A stretch of DNA of 18,780 nt from Parcubacteria group bacterium GW2011_GWB1_42_6 (GCA_000997475.1 LCEC01000029.1:1-18780); one strand, 5' to 3'. Positions 1 to 6,947 are shown, counted from the first letter of the stretch. Notes: a model not told the origin generated them from the letters alone. Translations and numbers: made by a program.

Positions 1-35
1 ACTCCTCCTAGCCTCCTCTTATATAAGAGGAGGAA
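1..35 (+). repeat. Head-plus-hairpin repeat, copy R1
   Basis: Head CTCCTCCTAG followed by a 10-bp perfect stem (12-21 CCTCCTCTTA with 24-33 TAAGAGGAGG) and a 2-nt loop. The head lies on the left (forward orientation). It is one of nine copies in this window and may be cut by the window edge. Confidence 0.8.
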
Positions 36-59
36 CAATATTGATGAAACTATCTGTAA

Positions 60-93
60 AATCCTCCCTAACCCTCCTTTTGCAAAGGAGGGA
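60..93 (+). repeat. Head-plus-hairpin repeat, copy R2
   Basis: Head ATCCTCCCTAA, then a 9-bp perfect stem CCCTCCTTT (72-80) with AAAGGAGGG (84-92) around TGC. Forward orientation. The stem differs from R1 but remains fully paired, so structure rather than exact sequence is kept. Confidence 0.8.
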
Positions 94-126
94 AAAAATC
101 TAAATATATTATACCTTCCCCCGCCA

Positions 127-163
127 ATAAAAAAAAGCCGAAAGAGTGTTTGCTCTTTCGGCT
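127..163 (-). terminator. Rho-independent terminator of the lipoprotein operon
   Basis: An 11-bp perfect stem (136-146 AGCCGAAAGAG with 153-163) and a 6-nt loop. Read on the minus strand it is followed by a run of T. It lies 20 bp after the stop codon of the minus-strand gene ending at 184, so it should end that transcript. Confidence 0.85.
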
Positions 164-183
164 TGTTTATATAAAAGGTACTG

Positions 184-660
184 CTATCTCATCCCGGGAA
201 ATTCTCCGGGATAAAAGTCAACTCTCCATCCTTCGCCTCCCCGCCAAACATAAGGAGAGACTCGGATCTCTCTTGTGATAGCGCCCAAATCGTGCCATCC
301 GTAGAGATCCTGACGCTCGGCTTCGGCGTATATTTTTAACACACCGACCGGAGCGATAACATCCATAATTTGGCCGGGAATCAAAGAAAAGTCTGGCTCT
401 CGATCCCCTTTTTCTTCTAACCAAATCCAGGCGCGAAAACATCCCTCGGAATAGAAACGGATATTCCCGCGATTGGCGCTCACACAGCGTCCGAATGCCG
501 CACTTTCAACTTCTTTTTCCGTCAGTTCGCCCAGAACGAAAGGTTTGGCCGGCTGAACAAATACGACTTTCGGTCCCGAAGGAGACGAAATCGTCGTTGT
601 CAGCCGCGGCGCGCAGGAAGAAAGCAGAAGCGCGAGAAAAAGAAAAAATATTTTTTTCAT
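184..660 (-). CDS. Small predicted lipoprotein, unknown function
   Basis: 158-residue protein beginning MKKIFFLFLALLLSSC, a lipoprotein signal peptide with a lipobox (LSSC) and probable lipidated Cys at residue 16. The mature part is a compact, mixed-charge, secreted-type sequence that I do not recognise. I chose the ATG at 660 rather than an in-frame ATG at 681 because AAAGGAGG lies about 6-9 nt before it and because the ATG overlaps the TGA of the upstream gene (ATGA), a sign of translational coupling. It is the second and last gene of a two-lipoprotein operon and is followed by a strong terminator. The strong SD contrasts with the weak or absent SDs of the plus-strand core genes. Function cannot be assigned; a shared envelope role with its partner is inference from the operon. 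Confidence 0.8.
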   Translation of the reverse strand: MKKIFFLFLALLLSSCAPRLTTTISSPSGPKVVFVQPAKPFVLGELTEKEVESAAFGRCVSANRGNIRFYSEGCFRAWIWLEEKGDREPDFSLIPGQIMDVIAPVGVLKIYAEAERQDLYGWHDLGAITREIRVSPYVWRGGEGWRVDFYPGEFPGMR

Positions 661-1325
661 CTTGCTCCTCCTTTCAGCCACTGAATTCCTCGTCCAACTT
701 CTCTGACAGGATCAATTTCAAGTGAAACCTGCAGAGAACGATAGTTATTGTAAGACATCGGAAGAGAAACAAAACCTCCCGTTTTATAAACGCCGCCCGA
801 ATATGGCGCGCGCCTATAATAATTGATATCAAACGGAGTGTTCGAGCTCCGGACATAAATTTGATAATCCAATTCCAGAGAATCCCCAAAAGGACCCTCG
901 CGAATTATCATAAATGTCCAAGTGGTATTGGCCGGCAGATAAATCACGCCGTACGTATACCAATTGCCCCCATGGCGCGGATCCAGCCGAAACCACGCTT
1001 TGGGCGGCTTGTTAAAAACCCAAGATCCGCCAGCCGCGTCGGGAATGATCTCAATGCGATCGCTCCCCGAAAATACCAAGACTTTAGCAGCCTTAATATC
1101 CGAATTTTCCACCACCACCGGAACGATTCCCGGCCAAGAAGAAAACGAATCTCGCGCGAGACCGAAAACTTCCAGTTTGGCTTCGGGAAGATGAACCGTA
1201 GTTTTTGGAGCCAACCTCGGCCTCATGGCGCAGCCGCCGAAAAAAAAGAAAACGATAGCGGTTGCAATAATAACTACGGCGCACGTCCAGAAAGTCGAGC
1301 AATTCCAAAAATTTTTTCTTCTCAT
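657..1325 (-). CDS. Predicted lipoprotein, unknown function, first gene of operon
   Basis: 222 residues. The N-terminus is basic (MRRK), followed by a hydrophobic stretch (AVVIIATAIVFFFFGGC) ending in a lipobox-like FGGC, so export and lipidation at about Cys32 are likely. The mature region is rich in aromatic and small polar residues (for example YNNYRSLQVSLEID near the C-terminus) and looks like a beta-rich extracytoplasmic domain; I do not recognise the family. The start is supported by GAGGAGAG about 8 nt upstream. A consensus sigma70 promoter lies at 1417-1444, giving a leader of about 85 nt. The stop overlaps the next gene's ATG by 4 nt. The two proteins are probably made together, but their partners and role are unknown. 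Confidence 0.8.
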   Translation of the reverse strand: MRRKNFWNCSTFWTCAVVIIATAIVFFFFGGCAMRPRLAPKTTVHLPEAKLEVFGLARDSFSSWPGIVPVVVENSDIKAAKVLVFSGSDRIEIIPDAAGGSWVFNKPPKAWFRLDPRHGGNWYTYGVIYLPANTTWTFMIIREGPFGDSLELDYQIYVRSSNTPFDINYYRRAPYSGGVYKTGGFVSLPMSYNNYRSLQVSLEIDPVREVGRGIQWLKGGAR

Positions 1326-1416
1326 CTTTCTCTCCTCAAAAAAAGTTTTTTGACAACTATTTTATTTTCAAAGTTCTTTCTTTTGTTCCTGTTTTCAGCC
1401 TATTTCATGATCTTAT

Positions 1417-1444
1417 ATTATATCAAATCCACAGCTTTTGTCAA
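1417..1444 (-). promoter_or_regulatory. Consensus sigma70 promoter for the lipoprotein operon
   Basis: On the minus strand: TTGACA (1439-1444), a 16-bp spacer, then TATAAT (1417-1422). Both hexamers are perfect consensus. Expected transcription start is near 1410, about 85 nt before the ATG at 1325. Confidence 0.8.
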
Positions 1445-1524
1445 GATGTTGACCTTTTATCCTTGCTAAGTTAAATTTACGTAATCTTGAATCTGTAAAA
1501 TTCGCATTTATTTTTTTATTGAAA

Positions 1525-1562
1525 TAACCCCTCCTAACCTCCCCTTATGCTAAGGGGAGAAA
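1525..1562 (+). repeat. Head-plus-hairpin repeat, copy R3
   Basis: Starts TAACCCCTCCTAAC, followed by stem CTCCCCTTA (1539-1547) with TAAGGGGAG (1551-1559) and loop TGC. Forward orientation. It forms an outward-facing pair with R4 about 70 bp away. The gap 1326-1698 otherwise holds the minus-strand promoter at 1417-1444 and, at 1589-1634, a degraded CCCTCCTCTTT-containing piece of the same kind of repeat; I see no gene in it. Confidence 0.8.
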
Positions 1563-1634
1563 CACGGATGGAACCATTTATATAATTTACCCTCCTCTTT
1601 CGCTTACAAGATAAGGAAAACTCCGCGAAGCGCT

Positions 1635-1670
1635 CCTCCTCTTAAGATAAGAGGAGGTTGGGAGGAGTTA
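1635..1670 (-). repeat. Head-plus-hairpin repeat, copy R4
   Basis: Stem CCTCCTCTTA (1635-1644) with TAAGAGGAGG (1648-1657), then the head read in reverse, TTGGGAGGAGTTA. Reverse orientation, ending about 45 bp before the next gene. Confidence 0.8.
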
Positions 1671-1716
1671 TGATATAAATAAATTCCTTAATTGGTAATT
1701 GAAAATTTTTATCTCT

Positions 1717-2838
1717 ATGCTTTCTCCCCTCCAACAATCAATCGACCTCATCCAAAAAAACGAGAATATTTTAATCGTCCTGCCTCAAGGAATTAATGGC
1801 GACTCGGTCGGTTCGGCTTTGGCAATGCACTCGGCTCTGAAAAAAATGGGAAAAAAGAGCGAAATCGTCTGCCAAGAAAAAACTCCCGAGCGGCTTTTAT
1901 TTTTGCCCGGCGCCAACGAAATTAAAGAAGACATTTTCCCTTTGCGCGATTTTATAATTTCCATCGACACATCCAAAGGCAAGATATTAAAACTAAGATA
2001 CGAGAACGAAAACAATAATCTGCGGATATTCCTTTCTTCGCGCGACAAAATTGAAGAAAAAAGCATCAAACTCGAACCGGGACCATATCGCTACGGATTG
2101 ATTATCGCGATCGACTCGCCGGATTTGGAATCGCTGGGAAGAATTTTTGAAACCAACGCCGAGCTTTTCTTCAGCCATTCAGTGCTTAATATCGACTGCA
2201 AATCGGGAAACGAATATTTTGGCGAAGTGAATCTGGTGGAGCCAACCGCCGCCGCCTGTTCACAGATTGTTTTTGATTTGATCCAAGCGATCGATCCCAA
2301 TTTGATTGATGAATCCGCCGCCACTTGCCTTTTGGCGGGGCTTATCGCCAAAACCCGCAGCTTCCAAAATTCAAAAACATCTCCCCAAGTTTTCAATCTG
2401 GCTTCAATCCTTATCACCAAAGGAGCCGACCAGGAAAAAATAAATAAAAATTTGTATAAAACCCGCCCGCTCAACCGCATCCGCCTTTGGGGTAGGCTTT
2501 TGAGCAAAATGGAATTTGAACCGGAGAAAAAAACCATCTGGCTCAAAGCCAATCAGGAAGATTTTTCGCAAACCCAAACTTCGCAGCAAGATTTGCCTTT
2601 TATCCTTGAAGAAATGAGCGAATTTTTTCCGCAAGCCCATTCAAGTTTTATTCTTTGGATGGATGAAAACGGTTTCATTTGGGTTCTGGCGCAAGCCCGG
2701 CAGCCTGAAATTCTGCAAAGAATAAACCTTGAGCTTGGCGGCACGCTCAAAAACGACAAGCTGGTGATTTCTCTCAACAAAACCGATCCCGATATGGCCA
2801 AAGAACAAATTTCCGTCTTGCTAAATTCAATGGGATGA
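1717..2838 (+). CDS. DHH-family phosphoesterase-like protein with eroded active site
   Basis: 373 residues from the ATG at 1717 (a TTG at 1699 adds six residues; neither has a clear SD). The fold signature is that of the DHH/DHHA1 (NrnA/RecJ-like) family: an N-terminal GDSVGSALA segment like motif I, an IDSPDLESLG segment like motif II, a NID..NEYFG.VNLVEPTAAA segment like motif III, then a DHHA1-like C-terminal domain. Enzymes of the family hydrolyse nanoRNA, pAp or c-di-AMP using Asp/His metal ligands. Here several ligands are missing: the His and first Asp of motif I are replaced (QGINGD, about 24-29), the DHH triad reads D-C-K at 160-162, and the usual Asp of motif IV reads K (AKTRSF, 211-216). 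An inactive or substrate-binding DHH relative is therefore likely (inference). It precedes the pilus ATPase gene by 126 bp. Confidence 0.75.
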   Translation: MLSPLQQSIDLIQKNENILIVLPQGINGDSVGSALAMHSALKKMGKKSEIVCQEKTPERLLFLPGANEIKEDIFPLRDFIISIDTSKGKILKLRYENENNNLRIFLSSRDKIEEKSIKLEPGPYRYGLIIAIDSPDLESLGRIFETNAELFFSHSVLNIDCKSGNEYFGEVNLVEPTAAACSQIVFDLIQAIDPNLIDESAATCLLAGLIAKTRSFQNSKTSPQVFNLASILITKGADQEKINKNLYKTRPLNRIRLWGRLLSKMEFEPEKKTIWLKANQEDFSQTQTSQQDLPFILEEMSEFFPQAHSSFILWMDENGFIWVLAQARQPEILQRINLELGGTLKNDKLVISLNKTDPDMAKEQISVLLNSMG

Positions 2839-2867
2839 ATTAGACTGGGAAAAGAAGAATCAGTTTC

Positions 2868-2959
2868 TAGTTGGTTAGTTTCGCCCCGCAGAGGCGGGGC
2901 TCTTAGTTGGTCAGTTCAAAACCAATCAACTAACCAACTAATAAACTAACTAACTGACC
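2868..2959. repeat. Low-complexity inverted repeat around a GC-rich hairpin (TTAGTTGG type)
   Basis: Repeated words TAGTTGGTTAGTT (from 2869) and TTAGTTGGTCAGTT (2903-2916) face their complements (AACCAATCAACTAACC and AACTAACTAACTGACC, 2920-2958). Between them is a perfect 7-bp hairpin GCCCCGC (2883-2889) with GCGGGGC (2894-2900). It fills almost the whole gap between two plus-strand genes. Confidence 0.75.
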
Positions 2960-2964
2960 CGGCT

Positions 2965-4632
2965 ATGCCCAAACAAAATAGTGAAGACAAACTTGCCGAA
3001 AAATTAAAAAATATCCATCAGGGCGAGGAAGAAAAACAAGCGAAAAAAACAGCCCAGAGCCTCGGGCTTCCTTTTATTGATCTGATGATTCTTCCCATCC
3101 AATCGGAAGCCCTGGCGCTGATTGACGAAAAAACGGCCAAAATCGGAAAAATCGTCGCCATAAAAAAAGAAGGCCGTGAAATCAAAATCGCGCTGATTGA
3201 CCCCAAAAACGAAACCGCTCAAAATACAATCGAAAATTTCAAAACAAAGGGATTCAAAACCTCTCTTTTCATAACCTCAAGCCGCGGCCTTAACAAGGCT
3301 TTTTCTTTTTATAAAAATTTGATTGAAGAAAAAGAAATCACCGGACAAATCGAAATTGACGAAAAATCGCTCAAAGAATTCCAGGACAAAATAAATAATT
3401 TCAAAGATCTTCAAAATTTGATTGACGAATTCGCCCGAGGAAACGCTTTTTTGATTCTGGAGATAATCATCGCGGGCGCTTTAAAGAACAACGCTTCGGA
3501 TATCCATTTGGAAAGCATGGAAAAAGGAAGTTTGTTGAGATATCGCGTTGACGGAATTCTTTATGACGCGGCTTCGCTGGAGCCCAAAATCCATCATTTT
3601 GTCCTTTCGCGGATAAAACTCATTTCTGATGTCATTATCAACGTCAAAGACAAGCCCCAAGACGGAAGATTCACGATCAAGCTCAACGGATTTGATGTTG
3701 AATCCCGCGTTTCTATCATCCCGGCTCCCCAAGGCGAAAATGTGGTGATGAGAATTTTAAATCCGGCAAGCATTGAAATGAAATTGTCCGGACTTGGGCT
3801 TCGGCCGGACATTCTCGAACTTATGAAAAAAGAAATCCGCCGGCCAAACGGCATGATTATCACCACCGGCCCCACCGGCTCGGGGAAGACAACCACTCTC
3901 TATTCTTTTTTGAAAGAAATAGCCAATCCCAAAGTGAAGGTCATCACTCTGGAAGATCCCATAGAATATCATCTGGAACACGTCACTCAAACGCAAGTTG
4001 AGCCGGAACGAGGCTATACTTTTGCCCAAGGCCTGCGTTCGGCTTTGCGCCAAGATCCCGATGTGATGCTTGTGGGAGAAATCAGAGACAAGGAAACCGC
4101 CGAAATCTCTTTGCAAGCCGCGCTCACGGGACACTTGGTTTTTTCAACTTTGCACACCAATGACGCGGCCGGCGCCATTCCCCGAATGCTTGATCTGGGA
4201 GCCAATCCTGTTTCCTTGGCTTCGGGATTAATCGATGTGATTGCTCAAAGGCTCGTGAGAAAACTTTGCCCCGAATGCAAAGAAAAATATTCGCCGTCAA
4301 AAGAAGAATTAAAAAAAATCAAAGAAGCGCTCGCCTCTTTGCCCGAAGAAATTAAACCCGATCTTGACGAACAAAAAACGGATCTTTTCAGACCCGCCCA
4401 AAACGGCTGCCCGCATTGCAACCACACAGGATTTAAAGGCAGAATCGGCGTTTATGAAATTATTCAAGTGAAAGATTCCCTTGAGCGGCTCACGAGCCAG
4501 CAACCCACCCACGCCCAAATTCTCGATTTGCTCAAGAAAGAAGGTTTCGTTTCAATGTATCAAGACGGAATGATAAAAGTTCTCAATGGAGAAACATCTT
4601 TAGATGAATTAGAAAGTGTGGTTGGAAAATGA
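2965..4632 (+). CDS. pilB: Type IV pilus / type II secretion assembly ATPase (PilB/GspE family)
   Basis: 555 residues, close to the usual family length. The hexameric ATPase on the cytoplasmic face powers extension of type IV pili or pseudopili. An N-terminal GspE_N-like domain (about 25-125, with SLGLPFIDL) is followed by the ATPase core: Walker A GPTGSGKT (302-309), Asp box ITLEDPIEY (327-335), Walker B LVGEIRD (369-375), and His box TGHLVFSTLHTND (388-400). A zinc-binding tetracysteine, CPEC (435-438) and CPHC (482-485), is typical of PilB/GspE and absent from PilT. ATG at 2965 is the only sensible start; no SD precedes it. No pilC or pilin gene adjoins it, so the pilus machinery must lie elsewhere. 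PilB and GspE cannot be told apart firmly from sequence alone; PilB is more likely in this kind of organism. Confidence 0.93.
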   Translation: MPKQNSEDKLAEKLKNIHQGEEEKQAKKTAQSLGLPFIDLMILPIQSEALALIDEKTAKIGKIVAIKKEGREIKIALIDPKNETAQNTIENFKTKGFKTSLFITSSRGLNKAFSFYKNLIEEKEITGQIEIDEKSLKEFQDKINNFKDLQNLIDEFARGNAFLILEIIIAGALKNNASDIHLESMEKGSLLRYRVDGILYDAASLEPKIHHFVLSRIKLISDVIINVKDKPQDGRFTIKLNGFDVESRVSIIPAPQGENVVMRILNPASIEMKLSGLGLRPDILELMKKEIRRPNGMIITTGPTGSGKTTTLYSFLKEIANPKVKVITLEDPIEYHLEHVTQTQVEPERGYTFAQGLRSALRQDPDVMLVGEIRDKETAEISLQAALTGHLVFSTLHTNDAAGAIPRMLDLGANPVSLASGLIDVIAQRLVRKLCPECKEKYSPSKEELKKIKEALASLPEEIKPDLDEQKTDLFRPAQNGCPHCNHTGFKGRIGVYEIIQVKDSLERLTSQQPTHAQILDLLKKEGFVSMYQDGMIKVLNGETSLDELESVVGK

Positions 4633-4636
4633 CTTT

Positions 4637-4721
4637 CCCTACGAAATTACGAATTTATTACGAAAATACGAATAAATGCATTCCTTTCGTACTTTCGTAG
4701 AATTTTCGTAGTTTCGCAGGG
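4637..4721. repeat. Long imperfect hairpin, ACGAA-word type
   Basis: Two 36-bp arms (4637-4672 and 4686-4721) starting CCCTACGAAATTACGAA and ending in TTCGTAGTTTCGCAGGG, with about seven mismatches and a 13-nt loop. It begins 5 bp after the pilB stop codon and may act as its transcript end. The terminal word CCCTAC.AAATTACGAA recurs at 5104. Confidence 0.8.
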
Positions 4722-4725
4722 AAAC

Positions 4726-4934
4726 AAAAAAACCTCCCCTAATATGTAGGCAATCTCTTCCCGCTAGGGGGGAAGGTAAAGATTTTGCCGAGGAGAAATC
4801 CAGCCGAAGCCAAATCATCCGAGAACTAAGCAAAACCCCGCCAAGACTCAAAAATAGTGTAAAAGAGTCTTTATTGCCTACATATCAAAGGAGGTCCCAC
4901 GTACTTTTTGTTTTTTGATTCTCCATTGGAGAAT
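4726..4934 (-). ncRNA. Candidate structured non-coding RNA (~209 nt), unknown family
   Basis: Read on the minus strand. A sigma70 promoter ends just upstream (4940-4968), so the transcript should start near 4934, exactly at a 7-bp hairpin ATTCTCC-AAT-GGAGAAT (4934-4918). After a short A-rich linker, a closing helix pairs 4873-4895 with 4732-4754; its core is 13 perfect base pairs (ATATGTAGGCAAT) and its base is ACCTCC with GGAGGT. Inside are three helices: AAGACTC/GAGTCTT (4871-4865 with 4849-4843), GGTTTTGC/GCAAAATC (4837-4830 with 4788-4781) and CTTCCC/GGGAAG (4775-4770 with 4762-4757). Seven Ts follow the closing helix on the minus strand (4732-4726), as in an intrinsic terminator. I see no convincing coding frame. 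The long closing stem recalls 6S RNA in outline only. I matched no known consensus for SRP RNA, tmRNA, RNase P or a riboswitch. Confidence 0.55.
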
Positions 4935-4939
4935 GTGGC

Positions 4940-4968
4940 ATTGTATCATAGCAAAAATTTAATGTCAA
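4940..4968 (-). promoter_or_regulatory. Sigma70 promoter of the candidate ncRNA
   Basis: On the minus strand: TTGACA (4963-4968), 17-bp spacer, TACAAT (4940-4945). The -35 box sits inside the left direct repeat of the neighbouring MITE-like element. Expected start near 4934. Confidence 0.65.
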
Positions 4969-5099
4969 GCCCCCACACCTAATCAGGATTGATTTTCATC
5001 CAAAGAATCGTTTTAAGTTTAAATAATCTATTCAGAATTAACCTATCTATTGCCTCAAAATAAATTCAATATCCTGATTAGGTGTGGGGGTCAAGCCCC
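4964..5099. mobile_element. MITE-like element with 20-bp terminal inverted repeats
   Basis: Perfect 20-bp inverted repeats at 4970-4989 (CCCCCACACCTAATCAGGAT) and 5071-5090 enclose about 80 bp of AT-rich DNA with no gene. The direct repeat GTCAAGCCCC (4964-4973 and 5090-5099) flanks and overlaps the ends, as a target-site duplication would. No transposase is encoded, so mobilisation in trans is inferred. A stable hairpin of other function is the alternative. Confidence 0.55.
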
Positions 5100-5103
5100 G
5101 GAA

Positions 5104-5339
5104 CCCTACCAAATTACGAATCTATACGAATTATACAGATACAAATTATATTTTTCTGTCATTCCTTTCTTTTTGTCATCCCCGACTTGATCGGGGATCC
5201 AGATTAATTTTTAACATGGATTCCCACATGGAGTTTATCCTGAGCTTGCCGAAGGGCGGGAATGACAGTTAGAGAGTCGAGATGATATATAATTTAATAT
5301 TTATCCATAATATTCGTACCAATCCGTAATTTAGTAGGG
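5104..5339. repeat. Composite repeat: ACGAA-word terminal inverted repeats around a GC-rich hairpin
   Basis: Ends 5104-5130 and 5313-5339 are inverted 27-bp copies with five mismatches, both bounded by CCCTAC/GTAGGG. The interior holds the separate TGTCATCCCCGAC...GGGAATGACA repeat at 5174-5268. It fills the space up to ruvB. The 714-bp gap 4633-5346 thus holds, in order, a hairpin, the ncRNA candidate, the MITE-like element and this composite; no protein gene is seen. Confidence 0.7.
5174..5268. repeat. Dispersed CATTCCCG-type repeat with a nested insert
   Basis: Outer ends TGTCATCCCCGAC and GGGCGGGAATGACA match the repeat at 9257-9338. The right half is interrupted by TTTATCCTGAGCTTGCCG, a second widely dispersed bacterial intergenic repeat sequence (recognised from memory), suggesting nested insertion. 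Confidence 0.7.
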
Positions 5340-5346
5340 TGATACT

Positions 5347-6360
5347 ATGAATCTGACCAACCCCATAAAAATCGAAGAAGACCAGAATTTTGAGCAAACC
5401 TTAAGGCCTCAAAGTTTTGACGAATATCAAGGCCAGCCAAAGATCAAGGAAAACTTGAAAATTTTGATTCAGGCGGCCAAGCACCGAAAAGAACCCATAG
5501 AGCATGTGCTGCTTTGCGGTCCGGCGGGACTTGGCAAAACCACTCTCTCGCACATCATCGCCAAAGAAATGGGCGTGGGAATCAAGATGACTTCGGGCCC
5601 AGCCATTGAAAGAGTCGGCGATTTGGGATCGATTCTAACCAACCTTTCGGACGGCGATGTTCTGTTTATTGACGAGGCTCACCGCTTGAACAAATTGATT
5701 GAGGAAGTTTTGTATCCGGCGATGGAAGATTTCAAACTGGATATCATTATTGGCAAAGGGCCTTCGGCCAGAACCCTGCAACTCGATCTTCCGCGTTTCA
5801 CTTTGATTGCCGCCACCACCCGGCCGGGGCTTTTGTCCTCCCCCCTGCGCTCAAGATTCGGCGCGATTTTCAGGCTGGATTTTTATGAACAAAAAGATAT
5901 AGAAAATATAATTTCGCGCTCGGCAAAAATTTTAGATGTGCAAGCGGAACCGGAAGCCATTGAAACAATTGCCAGGTCTTCCCGATCAACTCCGCGCGTT
6001 GCCAATCGGCTTTTAAAAAGAGTTCGCGATTTCGCTCAAGTCAAATCAAACGGCTTGGCCACTTCACAGCTGGCCGGGGAAGCTTTAAAGATGCTTGAGA
6101 TTGATCAATTGGGTTTGGAACCGGCTGACCGCCAAATCCTTCGCGCCATCATTGAAAAATTCGATGGCGGCCCCGTTGGCGTGCAAACTCTTGCCGCCGC
6201 CATCAGCGAAGAACAAGACACGGTGGAAGATGTTTATGAGCCCTATTTGATGCAGCTTGGTTTTATCTCCCGCACCCCGCGGGGCAGAGTCGCCACGCGC
6301 TTGGCTTATGAGCACCTCGGATTAAAATATATCGACAACGCGCAGGAGAAACTATTATAG
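5347..6360 (+). CDS. ruvB: Holliday junction branch migration ATPase RuvB
   Basis: 337 residues, full length for RuvB. It is the AAA+ motor that, docked on RuvA, drives branch migration of Holliday junctions in recombinational repair. Visible motifs: Walker A GPAGLGKT (58-65), Walker B LFIDEAH (106-112), sensor AATTRPG (155-161), arginine-finger region SPLRSRFG (165-172), and the C-terminal winged-helix region ending RTPRGRVATRLAYEHLG. The start ATG at 5347 has only a weak AGGGTGA upstream. ruvA is not in the window, and ruvC lies 4 kb downstream behind yebC, so the usual ruvCAB cluster is split. The last seven residues before the terminal pair (DNAQEKL) are encoded again 582 bp downstream, suggesting the 3' end was altered by an insertion. 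Confidence 0.97.
   Translation: MNLTNPIKIEEDQNFEQTLRPQSFDEYQGQPKIKENLKILIQAAKHRKEPIEHVLLCGPAGLGKTTLSHIIAKEMGVGIKMTSGPAIERVGDLGSILTNLSDGDVLFIDEAHRLNKLIEEVLYPAMEDFKLDIIIGKGPSARTLQLDLPRFTLIAATTRPGLLSSPLRSRFGAIFRLDFYEQKDIENIISRSAKILDVQAEPEAIETIARSSRSTPRVANRLLKRVRDFAQVKSNGLATSQLAGEALKMLEIDQLGLEPADRQILRAIIEKFDGGPVGVQTLAAAISEEQDTVEDVYEPYLMQLGFISRTPRGRVATRLAYEHLGLKYIDNAQEKLL
6331..6351 (+). repeat. 21-bp direct repeat, left copy (3' end of ruvB)
   Basis: Starts ATCGACAACG and ends GGAGAAA; identical to 6913-6933. Here it encodes IDNAQEK of RuvB, followed by codons for LL and a stop. Confidence 0.9.
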
Positions 6361-6392
6361 AGTCTAACAGTAATTTATTAATTATTTAAATT

Positions 6393-6878
6393 ATGAATAA
6401 AAAATTAAATATCTGGATTTTTTTGTTTTTATTTGCAATCTATTCGATAGCAAGCTCTTTCCTGTTTGTCGCCACATCTGCAGGATGGACTGCGTTATGG
6501 GTTATAATTATCAGCCTAATTTATTTTAGTTTGGTTTTCATTATTTCTTTTGTGACTTCAATTATTTTGCAAATATTACACAAAGATCGGATAGTAATCA
6601 GCTTGATAGGATTATTCACCCTATTTATAATCCAGATCAACGCGCTGCTTTTTAATGTTTTTAGGGATTGCGGCGATATGGTCTGCCGTAATTCCTCTTT
6701 TTTTCTCAAAGATTTATTTCATCTCAAAATACCTATTAATTCTAATTTTATGATGGCATACGGCCAAGCAAGTTCTGTAGTTTATTGTTTCTTCTTGATC
6801 ATTTTTTTATATTTTACATACAGAACAGCCTCTTCAAAGAACAATATAAAAAATGAGTCTGTAGGACAGAATCAGTAA
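6393..6878 (+). CDS. Small integral membrane protein, unknown function
   Basis: 161 residues, four hydrophobic segments: about 7-27 (IWIFLFLFAIYSIASSFLF), 33-62, 68-90 and 122-145, with a short polar stretch containing CGDMVC between segments three and four and a polar tail. Probably a polytopic inner-membrane protein with no recognisable domain. No SD; the start is the first ATG after ruvB. The gene is more AT-rich than ruvB and lies inside a unit bounded by the 21-bp direct repeat at 6331 and 6913, so it appears to have been inserted behind ruvB. The two cysteines near residues 92-97 could form a disulfide; this is speculation. Confidence 0.75.
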   Translation: MNKKLNIWIFLFLFAIYSIASSFLFVATSAGWTALWVIIISLIYFSLVFIISFVTSIILQILHKDRIVISLIGLFTLFIIQINALLFNVFRDCGDMVCRNSSFFLKDLFHLKIPINSNFMMAYGQASSVVYCFFLIIFLYFTYRTASSKNNIKNESVGQNQ

Positions 6879-6912
6879 ATATCTAATCCGACTCCAATAT
6901 CCTGACTTAATA

Positions 6913-6933
6913 ATCGACAACGCGCAGGAGAAA
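6913..6933 (+). repeat. 21-bp direct repeat, right copy (relic of ruvB 3' end)
   Basis: Identical to 6331-6351. Reading continues TTG ATA TAA, giving IDNAQEKLI then a stop, so it still looks like a RuvB C-terminus. It probably marks the former end of ruvB. Confidence 0.85.
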
Positions 6934-6947
6934 TTGATATAAATTTT

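Noticed and set aside
661..681. Seven-residue N-terminal extension (MAERRSK) of the first lipoprotein
   Set aside because: The internal ATG at 660 has the SD and a proper lipoprotein signal peptide; the extension would bury the SD in coding sequence.
861..1469. 202-residue plus-strand open frame opposite the lipoprotein gene
   Set aside because: Antisense to a gene with promoter, SD and signal peptide; no SD of its own and no recognisable protein features.
2091..2552. 153-residue minus-strand open frame
   Set aside because: Shadow of the DHH-family gene in another frame; no domain or SD.
4639..4851. 70-residue minus-strand open frame inside the ncRNA candidate
   Set aside because: Runs through the hairpin repeat and the closing helix, composition is not protein-like, and its stop lies beyond the predicted terminator.
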